DNA of 64,000 nt from JAYRSJ01 sp041920215 (GCA_041920215.1 JAYRSJ010000002.1:62001-126000), one strand, 5' to 3'; shown: positions 35,720-43,941, counted from the first letter of the stretch. The notes: a model not told the origin generated them from the sequence alone. A program made the numbers and translations.

Positions 35720-36055
35720 TCACCAGCCGAAGCGCAGGCGCAACGCCGGCGCCATCCGGTCCGGGGTCCAGGTCTTGTCCCAGTCCATCTCGACCTCGAT
35801 CTTCCAGGGCGGCGGGCAGAGCTGCTCGATCGCGCAGCCGGCGTCGTTGATGATCTGGTCGGCCATCGGGCAGGTGGCGCTGGTGGGCACCAGCACCAGG
35901 GCCACCAGGCCATGGGCCGGGTCCAGGCTCAGGCTCTCGATCAGGCCCAGATCGACGATGTTCTCGCCGATCTCGGGGTCGGCCACGCCACGCAGGGCCA
36001 GCAGGACTTGCTCGCGCAGCTGCGCCAGTTCGGCTTCGTTCATCGTCGTCATCAT
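35720..36055 (-). CDS. MIP18/DUF59-family metal-sulfur cluster assembly protein
   Basis: This 111-residue protein has the DUF59/MIP18 fold: REQVLLALRGVADPEIGENI at 14-33, IVDLGLIESLSLD, LVPTSATCPMADQIINDA (Cys in the TSxxCP motif) and a C-terminal PPWKIEVEMDWDKTWTPDRM, a strong family signature. Relatives (SufT, PaaD, ApbC partners) help load iron-sulfur clusters. Its start overlaps the end of the NnrS-like gene (ATGA), so it is coupled to it. It may serve cluster repair after nitric oxide damage; this is inference from context. Confidence 0.87.
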   Translation of the reverse strand: MMTTMNEAELAQLREQVLLALRGVADPEIGENIVDLGLIESLSLDPAHGLVALVLVPTSATCPMADQIINDAGCAIEQLCPPPWKIEVEMDWDKTWTPDRMAPALRLRFGW

Positions 36056-37254
36056 GTTTGCTTCTCTCTTGTCGGGCGCTGGCGGCCGGCGATCAGCCAC
36101 GGACCATAGCGCAGGCTCCAGCCCAGGGCCAGCAGCGCGAAGCCGGCGGCGCTGGCCGCCAGCAGCGCGCTCGTGGCGCCGCCGCTCCATAGCGCGCCCA
36201 GCAGCCGGGCCAGCGTCAGCGCCTGCAGCAGGCCCTGCAGGCTCCACAGCAGCGCGTCGACCGCCTGGCTGCGTCCCTGCTGCACCGCCGTCACCCGGCT
36301 GACCATGGCCAGCAGCGTGGTGGCCATAAAGCCCAGACTCAGCGCATGCAGGGCGGCGGCGCGCGGCAGCAGGTCCAGCTGGGCCGCGGCCTCCAGCGCG
36401 AAGCTCAGGCCCAGCCACAGATAGCCCAGATGCAGCTGGGCCAGCAGCGGCGTGCGGCGGGCCGCGGCCAGCGCGGGGCGCATCGCGTCGCGCCAGATCA
36501 GCAGGGCCAGCGCGGCAAAGCCCAGCGCCAGCAGCGCGCGCAACGGCAGCGCCAGCGCAGCGGCGCCCAGCAGCCCGGCCAGGTCGAGGGCGCAGCGGGC
36601 CGCGAGGCCGGCCATCAGCAGCGTGAAGGGCAGCGCGGCGCGCCGGCCCTCGCTGTGCAGAAAGGGGCTCAGGCGCTGCAGGGCCAGCGCGAACACGCCG
36701 CCCACGCCCAGCCACAGGCCCAGCCGGGTGGCGATCTGCAGCAGGGTCCAGTGCCGCAGCGCGATCGCGGCGGCGGCCAGCGCCAGGCACAGACCCAGCC
36801 ACAGCAGGCCGGCGGCCAGCGCGCGCGCATGGGGCGAGGGTCGGGCCGGCGCTGGCCAGGGCCCGCCTGCCAGCCGCCACAGCGCCCCGCCCATGCCGAG
36901 CAGGGTCAGGGCCGGCAGCAGCAGCGCGGCGGCGGCCAGATCGCGGCGCTGCAGCGCGTCGCCCAGCAGCAGCAGGGCCCAGCCGATGGCGGCCAGCGCG
37001 GCCGGCAGCGCCAGTGGCTGGCCGTCGGCCGGTGCGCGGCCCAGCCAGCGCGGTGCCGCGGTGAAGGCAAAGCCGGCGATGAACAGCGGCATGAAGCCCA
37101 GGCTCATCAGCAGGCCATGCAGCAGCACCGGCGGCAGCAGGCCCGGCGCGGCGCCCGCGCTGCTGAAGCGCCAGGCCCACCACAGCGCTGCCAGCGACCA
37201 GACCGCGGCCGCCGCTGCAAAGAGCGCGCGATGGGGGGCGGTCGGTGCGCGCAT
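36052..37254 (-). CDS. NnrS-family membrane protein, second copy
   Basis: This 400-residue protein has about 12 hydrophobic segments and NnrS features: LLHGLLMSLGFMPLFIAGFA with the family histidine, FTAAPRWLG, RLSPFLHSEGRRA and LHALSLGFMATTLLAMVSRV. NnrS proteins are haem and copper-containing membrane proteins that help cells tolerate nitric oxide and low-oxygen nitrosative stress. It shares the family with the protein at 39222-40427 but is clearly diverged. It starts 16 bases after ccoG and is translationally coupled to the DUF59 gene. Confidence 0.8.
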   Translation of the reverse strand: MRAPTAPHRALFAAAAAVWSLAALWWAWRFSSAGAAPGLLPPVLLHGLLMSLGFMPLFIAGFAFTAAPRWLGRAPADGQPLALPAALAAIGWALLLLGDALQRRDLAAAALLLPALTLLGMGGALWRLAGGPWPAPARPSPHARALAAGLLWLGLCLALAAAAIALRHWTLLQIATRLGLWLGVGGVFALALQRLSPFLHSEGRRAALPFTLLMAGLAARCALDLAGLLGAAALALPLRALLALGFAALALLIWRDAMRPALAAARRTPLLAQLHLGYLWLGLSFALEAAAQLDLLPRAAALHALSLGFMATTLLAMVSRVTAVQQGRSQAVDALLWSLQGLLQALTLARLLGALWSGGATSALLAASAAGFALLALGWSLRYGPWLIAGRQRPTREKQT

Positions 37255-37270
37255 GCGGCCCCGGGCGCTG

Positions 37271-38704
37271 TCAGCGCGGCACGAAGAAGCTGGCCTTGCC
37301 CTCGAACGGCGGGTTGCGGCCGTCGAGATCGCGGGCAATGAACTGCACCGCATGGGCGCCGCTGGCCAGGCCGCCCTGCGGCGGCAGACGCAGCTGCACC
37401 GGCAGGGCCAGGATGGCGGCCGGCGGCAGCTCCAGCTGGCGGCCGTTGCCGTTCTGACGGATCAGCTGCAGCCCCGGCAGGCCGGCGGCGTCCAGCTCCA
37501 GCTTCAGCGTGCGCTCGGTGCGGTTGATCAGCTGCAGCCGGTAGACGTTCTCGATCTGGCCGTCCTCCACCTGGCGGGCCAGCACATTGCGGTCCTTCAG
37601 CACATCGATCAGCAGGTCCTGGCGCTGGCCCAGGCTCCAGACGAAGGCCGCGCTCAGCAGCAACAGGGCCGCGCCATAGATCAGCACCCGCGGTCGCAGC
37701 ACCCGGGCCAGCATCTGGCGCGGGCTCCAGCGGTTCTTGATGCCGTTCTCGGTGGCATAGCGGATCAGGCCGCGCGGCGCACCGATCTTGTCCATCACCT
37801 GATCGCAGACGTCGATGCAGGCGGCGCAGCCTATGCACTCGTTCTGCAGGCCCTTGCGGATGTCGATGCCGGTGGGGCAGACCTGCACGCACAGCGTGCA
37901 GTCGACGCAGTCGCCGCTGCCGGCGGCCAGCAGCTCGGCGCTCTTCCGGGAGCGGGCGCCGCGCGGCTCGCCGCGGGCGGCGTCGTAGCTGATGATCAGC
38001 GAATCGGCGTCGATCAGCGCGCTCTGGAAGCGCGCATAGGGGCAGATGTACTTGCACATCTGCTCGCGCAGCCAGCCGGCATTGCCATAGGTGGCGCCGG
38101 CATAGAACAGGATCCAGAACAGCGCCCAGGCCGAGAGCTCGGCGGCGAGCACCTGCTCGGCCAGCTCGCGGATCGGGATGAAGTAGCCGACGAAGCTGAA
38201 GCCGGTCACGAGCGAGAGCAGGATCCAGCCGCCATGCTTGGCGCTCTTGCGCGCCAGCTTGGCCGCGCTCAGCGGCGCGGCATCGAGCCGCATGCGGGCC
38301 TGGCGGTCGCCCTCGGTATGGCGCTCTATCCACAGAAACATCTCGGTGTAGACGGTCTGCGGGCAGCTGTAGCCGCACCACAGCCGGCCGGCCAGCGCGG
38401 TGAAGAAGAACAGCGCCAGCGCGCTGAGCACCAGCAGCGCGGCCAGGAAGATGAAGTCCTGCGGATACAGCAGCAGGCCGCCGACATAGAAGCGGCCGCC
38501 GTCCAGGTCGAAGAGCAGGGCCTGGCGGCCGTTCCACTGCAGCCAGGGCATGCCGTAGAAGAAGCCCTGGGTCAGGGCCACCAGGGCCCAGCGCCAGTTC
38601 GCGAAGCGGCCGCTGACCGAGCGCGGATAGACCTTGGCCTCGGCCACATAGAGCGGGATCACCCGCTGGGGATCGGGGGCGAGGGAGGACTCAGGAGGCG
38701 GCAT
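37271..38704 (-). CDS. ccoG: CcoG (FixG/RdxA-type) iron-sulfur membrane protein
   Basis: This 477-residue membrane ferredoxin is required for copper handling in cbb3 oxidase assembly (CcoG reduces Cu(II)). Membrane helices flank the CGYSCPQTVYTEMFLWIERH and CKYICPYARFQ motifs; two [4Fe-4S] motifs follow (CVDCTLCVQVCPTGIDIRKG and CIGCAACIDVC). The C-terminal third is a periplasmic immunoglobulin-like domain (NVYRLQLINRTERTLKLEL). It overlaps the end of nsrR by 14 bases. No ccoNOP genes are adjacent here, which is unusual; in this setting it may supply copper to NosZ or NnrS. Confidence 0.94.
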   Translation of the reverse strand: MPPPESSLAPDPQRVIPLYVAEAKVYPRSVSGRFANWRWALVALTQGFFYGMPWLQWNGRQALLFDLDGGRFYVGGLLLYPQDFIFLAALLVLSALALFFFTALAGRLWCGYSCPQTVYTEMFLWIERHTEGDRQARMRLDAAPLSAAKLARKSAKHGGWILLSLVTGFSFVGYFIPIRELAEQVLAAELSAWALFWILFYAGATYGNAGWLREQMCKYICPYARFQSALIDADSLIISYDAARGEPRGARSRKSAELLAAGSGDCVDCTLCVQVCPTGIDIRKGLQNECIGCAACIDVCDQVMDKIGAPRGLIRYATENGIKNRWSPRQMLARVLRPRVLIYGAALLLLSAAFVWSLGQRQDLLIDVLKDRNVLARQVEDGQIENVYRLQLINRTERTLKLELDAAGLPGLQLIRQNGNGRQLELPPAAILALPVQLRLPPQGGLASGAHAVQFIARDLDGRNPPFEGKASFFVPR

Positions 38705-39212
38705 CAGGCTTGGCGGGCGTGGCGGTTTGGGCGGGCTTGGGCGGGGGCTTGGGGCTGCGCGCGGTGGGCAGCTTGATCGGGCTGGTGCGCGGCGCCGGGC
38801 TGCTGCCGCTGCGGCTGCGCGGCAGCAGGTCGGCCAGCGTGTGGCGGTCCAGCTGCTCGAGGAAGGCGCCCAGGGCCTCGTTGAAGATGCCGGTCAGGCG
38901 GCAGCGGCCGGTCAGCGTGCAGGCATTGCTCTGGCCCAGGCATTCGACCAGATAGAAGTCGGGCTCCACCGAACGCACCAGCTCACCCAGCACCATCTCC
39001 TCGGGTGCCATCGCCAGGCGCATGCCGCCGCCCTTGCCGCGCACCGTGCTGATCCAGCCGTCCAGACCCAGCTGGTGGGTGATCTTGGTCAGATGGGCCT
39101 CTGAGATGTCGTAGGCGCGCGCCACCTCGGCGGTGGTGCAGAGCTGCTCGGGGTGCTGGCCCAGATAGATCAGCAGGCGCAGCGCATAGTCGGTCATCGT
39201 GGTCAGGCGCAT
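38691..39212 (-). CDS. nsrR: NsrR nitric-oxide-sensing repressor (Rrf2 family)
   Basis: This 173-residue repressor carries an N-terminal winged helix (TTMTDYALRLLIYLGQHPEQ, TTAEVARAYDISEAHLTKI) and the three cluster cysteines C91, C98 and C104 in ECLGQSNACTLTGRCRLTG. The [2Fe-2S]/[4Fe-4S] cluster is destroyed by NO and derepresses detoxification genes. The tail beyond about 135 is Pro/Ser-rich and longer than in most NsrR proteins. It sits between nnrS and ccoG, so it probably controls its own operon. Confidence 0.93.
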   Translation of the reverse strand: MRLTTMTDYALRLLIYLGQHPEQLCTTAEVARAYDISEAHLTKITHQLGLDGWISTVRGKGGGMRLAMAPEEMVLGELVRSVEPDFYLVECLGQSNACTLTGRCRLTGIFNEALGAFLEQLDRHTLADLLPRSRSGSSPAPRTSPIKLPTARSPKPPPKPAQTATPAKPDAAS

Positions 39213-39221
39213 GGCAGGTCC

Positions 39222-40427
39222 TCAGCCCGGCAGACCATCGGCCCGGGGCTTCATCAGCAAGGGGGTGTAGCGCCACAGATAGAGGGCGAAGGCCAGACTC
39301 CACAGCGCGGCCGAAAGCTGCACCGCGGTCATCAGGGCCGTCGGCATTATCAGCGGCAGGAAAACCCGCAGCAGGGCCGCGCCCAGCATGGCCGCATAGG
39401 CGGCGATCTCGAAGGGGCCGGCGCGCAGCGGCCGGCCGGTATGGCCCAGCGCGGTGCGGGTGATCATGCCCAGCGTGATCAGGCCGATCAGGCCCACCGT
39501 CAGCGCATGGGTGGCGGGGCCGGCGGCGATCCAGCCCAGCTCGGCCGCGCCGCGCAGCGCCAGATGGATCAGCAGCCAGGCATAGGCCGCGTGCAGCACC
39601 CAGACCAGCGGATTGGCCAGGCTCTTCCAGGGCTGCCACAGCGCGAAGCGCCAGCCATGGGCCAGCAGGGCCAGGGCCAGCGCGGCGGCCATCAGCGGGC
39701 CGTGCAGGCCCAGCACATCGAGCGCGGCCAGGCCCAGCACCGTGCCCAGCGCGAAGCGCTCGACCCGGTCGTCGCGCCTTGCGGCCATGCCGGGCACGCC
39801 GTTGTTGGAGAACATCGGCAGCACCCGGCCGGCCATCACCGCGATCATGAAGAGCACGATGTCCAGCGCCAGCGGCAGGCCCAGACCGGCCTCCAGCCGG
39901 GCCGGCAGGCGCAGCAGGCCCATCAGGTTCAGATGCAGCGCGCCGACCGCGACGCCCATCGCCAGCAGCAGGCCGACGAAGAAGTAGTTGCGCTTGTTGC
40001 CGCCGGCGCGCAGCGCCCGCCACAGACCCCAGGCCGCGGCCCAGGGCACGGCCATATTGACCAGCAGCGCGGCCCAGGCCCAGGGCGTCAGTACCAGCAC
40101 CCGGGCCAGCAGCCACAGCGCGGCCAGCGCCATCAGCGGCCGACCGGTGGGCGTGGGCTGGCCCGACCAGTTGCGTCCGGCGGTGAAGAGAAAGCCGATG
40201 ATGACCGCCAGCGCGTAGCCGAACACCATCTCGTGCGCATGCCAGGCCGCACCGCGCAGGCCGCCGGCCAGCACGCCGCTGAACTGCAGGGCCCACAGCG
40301 GCACCGACAGCAGGGCCAGCAGGGCTGCCAGCAGATAGAAGGGCCGGAAGCCCAGATCCCACAGGGCCAGCCCCTGGCTGACGCGCGGGCGGGGCTCCTG
40401 CAGTTGCACAAAGACGCTGCTGCTCAT
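39222..40427 (-). CDS. nnrS: NnrS-family protein
   Basis: This 401-residue protein has about 12 hydrophobic segments and typical NnrS motifs: LGFRPFYLLAALLALLSVPL, WHAHEMVFGYALAVIIGFLF, FTAGRNWSGQPTP, AGRVLPMFSNNGVPG and LGMITRTALGHTGRPL. NnrS is a haem-copper membrane protein that protects against nitrosative stress. It follows the DUF2249 gene by 58 bases and precedes nsrR by 9 bases. Confidence 0.93.
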   Translation of the reverse strand: MSSSVFVQLQEPRPRVSQGLALWDLGFRPFYLLAALLALLSVPLWALQFSGVLAGGLRGAAWHAHEMVFGYALAVIIGFLFTAGRNWSGQPTPTGRPLMALAALWLLARVLVLTPWAWAALLVNMAVPWAAAWGLWRALRAGGNKRNYFFVGLLLAMGVAVGALHLNLMGLLRLPARLEAGLGLPLALDIVLFMIAVMAGRVLPMFSNNGVPGMAARRDDRVERFALGTVLGLAALDVLGLHGPLMAAALALALLAHGWRFALWQPWKSLANPLVWVLHAAYAWLLIHLALRGAAELGWIAAGPATHALTVGLIGLITLGMITRTALGHTGRPLRAGPFEIAAYAAMLGAALLRVFLPLIMPTALMTAVQLSAALWSLAFALYLWRYTPLLMKPRADGLPG

Positions 40428-40485
40428 CGCGCGGGCTCCTGGAGATCGCAAGGGGTTTGACGGGGCGGGGGCAGGGCGGGGCGCC

Positions 40486-40770
40486 TCAGCCGCCGCTGCA
40501 GCAGCCGCAGCAGCTCTTGCCGGCGGGCCGGCGGCTGATGCGTATGCGCCATTCATCGGGGCCGGCCTGCAGCACTTCCCAGCTGAACAGATCGGGCCAC
40601 AGGGCCTGGAACTGGCCCTGCAGCGGGCGCGGCTCATGGTCGGCCAGCAGATCGATCCAGCCACCCACCGGCAGCTGCTCGAAGCGCTGGAAGATGGTGG
40701 CATGGCGCTGCGGCGGCGGGATCAGGCGCACATCGATCAGGTTCTCGGTACTGGTGCTGGCGAGGCTCAT
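40486..40770 (-). CDS. DUF2249-domain protein
   Basis: This 94-residue protein has the DUF2249 fold: LIDVRLIPPPQRHATIFQRF, then LLADHEPRPLQGQFQ and DEWRIRISRRPAGKSCCGCC. The C-terminal CCGCC cluster is a notable extension that could bind metal. DUF2249 domains are often fused to or encoded near hemerythrins and NO-related genes. It is the first gene of the NO-response operon and is divergent from the DGC-domain gene. No reaction is known. Confidence 0.8.
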   Translation of the reverse strand: MSLASTSTENLIDVRLIPPPQRHATIFQRFEQLPVGGWIDLLADHEPRPLQGQFQALWPDLFSWEVLQAGPDEWRIRISRRPAGKSCCGCCSGG

Positions 40771-40789
40771 GGAGTCGGCTCCGTTATAA

Positions 40790-40854
40790 GTTGCATTGAA
40801 GATGAAGCTATTGTCCGGGCGGGCTTGTCCAAAAGCAATATGCAAGATGAAGCT
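40790..40854. promoter_or_regulatory. Candidate NsrR site and direct repeats in the divergent control region
   Basis: At 40790-40808 the sequence GTTGCATTGAAGATGAAGC resembles the dyad NsrR consensus GATGYATTT-N-AAATRCATC at about 13 of 18 positions. The half-element AAGATGAAGCT occurs twice, at 40799-40809 and 40844-40854, 45 bases apart. Because nsrR is in the operon that starts here, autoregulation would fit. The match is modest. Confidence 0.4.
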
Positions 40855-40855
40855 T

Positions 40856-40869
40856 TTGATCTGGCGCAA
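40856..40869. promoter_or_regulatory. Weak FNR/DNR-type box in the divergent control region
   Basis: TTGATCTGGCGCAA matches TTGAT-N4-ATCAA at 8 of 10 half-site positions, with one perfect half site. It lies about 86 bases before the DUF2249 start and 37 bases before the DGC-domain gene. Confidence 0.4.
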
Positions 40870-40905
40870 GTCCGGGCCAGGCCGGGACCGGCAGCATGCG
40901 AGCCC

Positions 40906-41310
40906 ATGGATAGCCAGCCCCACCCCGTCCTGCCCCTGGTCTACAGCTGCTCGGGCTGTTCCGATGCGGCCCAGCTCGCCAACCATCTGGCGGTGCGCCT
41001 GGATCGCGCCGGCCTGGCCGAGATGTCCTGCATCGCCGGCGTCGGCGGCGGGGTGCCCAATCTGGTGCGCAAGGCCCGCGAGGCCGCCTCCGCCGGCCGA
41101 CCCATCGTGGCGCTGGACGGCTGCGTGCTGGCCTGCAGCCGCGCCTGCCTGGCCGCCCAGGGCCTGGCGCCCAGCCGCCATGTGCGCCTGCACGAGATGG
41201 GGGTGCGCAAGCATTACCACGCCGATTTCGATGCCGCGCAGGCGCAGCAGCTCTTCGATCAGCTGGCCGACGAGCTGCAGCTGCTGAGCCGCGAACCGGC
41301 CTTGCGCTAG
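40906..41310 (+). CDS. DGC-domain putative zinc-binding protein
   Basis: This 134-residue protein carries the cysteine pattern of the DGC family: YSCSGCSDAAQLANHLAVRL at about 11-30, MSCIAGVGGG, IVALDGCVLACSRACL with the DGC motif, and VRLHEMGVRKHYH. The six or so cysteines suggest Zn or Fe binding. DGC proteins are common in denitrification and NO-response loci, but their role is not known. The ATG at 40906 is chosen; a longer frame from 40636 runs through the divergent gene. It is followed by the Fur box of feoAB. Confidence 0.8.
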   Translation: MDSQPHPVLPLVYSCSGCSDAAQLANHLAVRLDRAGLAEMSCIAGVGGGVPNLVRKAREAASAGRPIVALDGCVLACSRACLAAQGLAPSRHVRLHEMGVRKHYHADFDAAQAQQLFDQLADELQLLSREPALR

Positions 41311-41330
41311 CGCAAGCCTTTGCTCAATCG

Positions 41331-41353
41331 CAAATGCGAAATATTCGCATTTG
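41331..41353. promoter_or_regulatory. Fur box upstream of feoAB
   Basis: A near-perfect inverted repeat, CAAATGCGAA-ATA-TTCGCATTTG, with 10-base arms. It resembles Fur operators of Betaproteobacteria (AATGCGAAT-type arms) and sits 16 bases before the feoA start, so iron repression of feoAB is likely. Confidence 0.75.
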
Positions 41354-41368
41354 GGTTAGCATGTGGCC

Positions 41369-41728
41369 ATGTCAGCTGTCCAGCCTGTCTGCCTCACGAT
41401 GAATGCGCCCGATGTCGCCAGCCGCCTTGCCGTCTCAGGGGCCACTCGCGCCGCGACTGGCTCCGCCACCTGCGCGATGGCCGATCTGCCCACCGGCGCC
41501 AGCGCCCTGGTGCTGGCGCTGGACGAGGCGGCCGCACCGGCGCTGAGCGCCCAGCTGCAGGACCTTGGCTTTGTGCCGGGCGAGACGGTGCGCCTGCTGC
41601 GGCGCGCGGCCATCGGCGGTGATCCGCTGCTGCTGCGGGTGGGGCTCAGCACCTTCGCGCTGCGCCGGGCCGAGGCCGCCTGCGTGCGGGTGCTGCGCCT
41701 GCAGGGTGGCGCCGAGGGCCGGCCATGA
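41369..41728 (+). CDS. feoA: FeoA ferrous-iron transport accessory protein
   Basis: This ~119-residue protein has an SH3-like FeoA domain at about 40-115 (MADLPTGASALVLALDE, LQDLGFVPGETVRLLRRAAI, GGDPLLLRVGLSTFALRRAE). It is cytoplasmic and modulates FeoB. The N-terminal ~35 residues are not conserved; ATG at 41399 or the ATG of MADLPT (41477) are possible shorter starts, and a GTG lies at 41363. It overlaps feoB by four bases. Confidence 0.9.
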   Translation: MSAVQPVCLTMNAPDVASRLAVSGATRAATGSATCAMADLPTGASALVLALDEAAAPALSAQLQDLGFVPGETVRLLRRAAIGGDPLLLRVGLSTFALRRAEAACVRVLRLQGGAEGRP

Positions 41729-43632
41729 GCGCGCTGCCGGCCGGCCACTGCGGCGAGGCCGTCATCCATGTGCACCGCGGCGGCCCGCTGCTGGCCCTGC
41801 TGGGCAATCCCAACAGCGGCAAGACCGCGCTGTTCAACCGCCTGACCGGCAGCCGCCAGAAGGTGGCCAACTATGCCGGCGTGACGGTGGAGCGCAAGGA
41901 GGGCCGGCTCAGCACGCCGGGCGGCCGCCAGCTGCGCCTGCTGGACCTGCCTGGTGCCTACAGCCTGCAGCCGCGCAGCCCCGACGAGCGCGTCACCCGC
42001 GATGTGCTCTACGGCCAGGCGCGCGGCGAGAAGCGGCCCGATCTGCTGCTGTGCGTGGTGGATGCCAGCAATCTGCGCCGCCATCTGCGCCTGGTGCTGG
42101 CCGCGCGCCGCTTGGGCCTGCCCTGCGTGCTGGTGCTGAACATGGCCGATGTGGCCCAGCGCCGCGGCCTGCATATCGATACCGAGGCCCTGGCCCGTGA
42201 GCTGGGCATGCCGGTGGTCCGCAGCGTGGCGGTCAGCGGCCAGGGCAGCGAGGCGCTGAAGCGCCTGCTCGACGATCCGGCCACCTGGGTGGCGCCGCCG
42301 CGTGCTGACCTAGACAATGAGCGTCCCGACCATGAGCAGGTCGGTGCGCTGCTGGCACGCCTGGGGCTGGACCGGGCCCTGCCGGAGAGTCGCAGCGATC
42401 GCATCGACGCGCTGCTGCTGCATCCGCTGCTGGGGCCGCTGCTGCTGGCCCTGCTGCTGTTCCTGATGTTCCAGGCGGTGTTCGCCTGGGCCGAGGCGCC
42501 GATGGGCTGGATCGAGGCCGGCGCGGCCGCGCTGGGCGAGGCGCTGGCGGGGCTGCTGCCCGAGGGGCTGTGGCGCAGCCTGCTGGTGGACGGTGTGATC
42601 GCCGGCGCCGGTGGCGTGCTGGTGTTTCTGCCGCAGATCCTGATCCTGTTCGGCTTCATCCTGCTGCTGGAGGAGTCGGGCTATCTGCCGCGCGCCGCCT
42701 GGCTGCTGGACCGGCTGATGGGCGGCCTGGGCCTGTCGGGCCGGGCCTTCATCCCGCTGCTGTCGGGCTTTGCCTGCGCGATTCCCGGCATCATGGCCAC
42801 CCGCACCATCGCCGACCGGCGCGACCGCCTGGTCACGATGGCCCTGCTGCCGCTGATGACCTGCTCGGCGCGGCTGCCGGTCTATGCGCTGCTGATCGCG
42901 GCCTTCGTGCCGGCGCGCGAGCTGGCCGGCGGTTGGATCGGCCTGCAGGGCCTGGTGCTGTTCCTGCTCTATCTGGCCGGCATCGCCGGCGCCGCGCTGA
43001 TCGCCTGGGGGCTCAAGCTGGCCACCGCGCGCGGCCAGGTGCGGCCGCTGATGATGGAGCTGCCCAGCTACCACTGGCCGCGGCCCTACAACATCGCGCT
43101 GGGCCTGTGGCAGCGCGCACTGATCTTCGTGCAGCGGGTGGGCGGCATCATCCTGCTGATGAGCCTGCTGATCTGGGCGCTGGCCAGCTTTCCGCAGGCC
43201 CCGGCCGGCGCCACCGGCGCAGCCATCGAGTACAGCTGGGCCGGCCAGCTCGGCCGGGCGCTGGCGCCGCTGTTCGAGCCCATAGGCTTCAACTGGCAGA
43301 TCAGCGTTGCGCTGCTGCCGGGCCTGGCCGCGCGGGAGGTGATGGTCAGCGCGCTGGGCACGGTCTATGCGCTGTCGTCCTCTGCACCGGGTGCCGAGGC
43401 CGCCACCGAGGCCTTGCTGGCCCCGCTGATTGCCAGCAGCTGGGGTCTGCCCACCGGCCTGGCCCTGCTGGTCTGGTTTGTGTTCGCCCCGCAATGCCTG
43501 GCCACGCTGGCCACGCTGCGGCGCGAGAGCGGCGGCTGGGCCCTGCCGGCCGCGGTGACCGTGGGCCTGTTTGCGCTGGCCTATGGGGCGGCGTGGGTCA
43601 CGTATCGGGTGGCGGTGGCGGCGGGGCTGTGA
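41725..43632 (+). CDS. feoB: FeoB ferrous-iron transporter
   Basis: This 635-residue protein imports Fe(II). It has an N-terminal G-protein domain (G1 LGNPNSGKTALFNRLTG at 26-42; G2 VANYAGVTVERKEG; G3 LLDLPGAYSLQPRSPDE; G4 VLNMADVAQRRG) and a membrane domain from about 230 with two gate motifs (GFACAIPGIMATRTI and LLPGLAAREVMVSALGTVY). It is shorter than E. coli FeoB (773) but typical of Betaproteobacteria. Iron supply fits the demand of the haem and iron-sulfur proteins in the window. Confidence 0.96.
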   Translation: MSALPAGHCGEAVIHVHRGGPLLALLGNPNSGKTALFNRLTGSRQKVANYAGVTVERKEGRLSTPGGRQLRLLDLPGAYSLQPRSPDERVTRDVLYGQARGEKRPDLLLCVVDASNLRRHLRLVLAARRLGLPCVLVLNMADVAQRRGLHIDTEALARELGMPVVRSVAVSGQGSEALKRLLDDPATWVAPPRADLDNERPDHEQVGALLARLGLDRALPESRSDRIDALLLHPLLGPLLLALLLFLMFQAVFAWAEAPMGWIEAGAAALGEALAGLLPEGLWRSLLVDGVIAGAGGVLVFLPQILILFGFILLLEESGYLPRAAWLLDRLMGGLGLSGRAFIPLLSGFACAIPGIMATRTIADRRDRLVTMALLPLMTCSARLPVYALLIAAFVPARELAGGWIGLQGLVLFLLYLAGIAGAALIAWGLKLATARGQVRPLMMELPSYHWPRPYNIALGLWQRALIFVQRVGGIILLMSLLIWALASFPQAPAGATGAAIEYSWAGQLGRALAPLFEPIGFNWQISVALLPGLAAREVMVSALGTVYALSSSAPGAEAATEALLAPLIASSWGLPTGLALLVWFVFAPQCLATLATLRRESGGWALPAAVTVGLFALAYGAAWVTYRVAVAAGL

Positions 43633-43640
43633 GCGGATGG

Positions 43641-43685
43641 GGGTCAGGTCTTGAGTTTGAGGGCTTCAGATTCAAGACCTGACCC
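43641..43685. repeat. Hairpin repeat copy 1 (REP-like)
   Basis: A 45-base element with 14-base perfect arms, GGGTCAGGTCTTGA and TCAAGACCTGACCC. A copy with two changes lies at 44937-44981 in the same orientation. It starts 9 bases after feoB. Such GGGTCAGGTCTTGA hairpins are typical of REP-type elements mobilised by Y1 transposases in Betaproteobacteria; no such transposase is in the window. Confidence 0.85.
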
Positions 43686-43738
43686 TCAGTTCTGTGGCCC
43701 TCAGTTCTGATTGACCCTCAGTTCTGACCCTCAGTTCC
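43683..43738. repeat. Four short repeats of CCCTCAGTTCTG
   Basis: The 12-mer CCCTCAGTTCTG (last copy ends in CC) begins at 43683, 43698, 43715 and 43728, at uneven spacing of 15, 17 and 13 bases. It directly adjoins hairpin copy 1 and may be an end-derived remnant of the same mobile element. Confidence 0.75.
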
Positions 43739-43941
43739 CGCGCGACGCCGATAACTCTTCCGGCAACCCGTCTCGGGCCTGCGGCTTGTAGCGTGTGGCG
43801 CCGCGGCGATGCAGATTCCATGTCGGCGCGGGACACATGCGATCCCACAACAGATGCCGGATATACGACTGCAGGTGCTTCTCTCAGCCAGCCCCAATCG
43901 ATCAGGTCTTTGCCCTTGTGGGGGAGTCCATATACGACTGG
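43739..43941. other. No gene seen between repeats and small membrane gene
   Basis: With the adjoining repeats this makes a gene-free stretch of about 310 bases after feoB. The sequence has lower GC and mixed composition compared with the flanks. The longest plus-strand frame through here has no recognisable protein features. Probably mobile-element debris. Confidence 0.5.
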
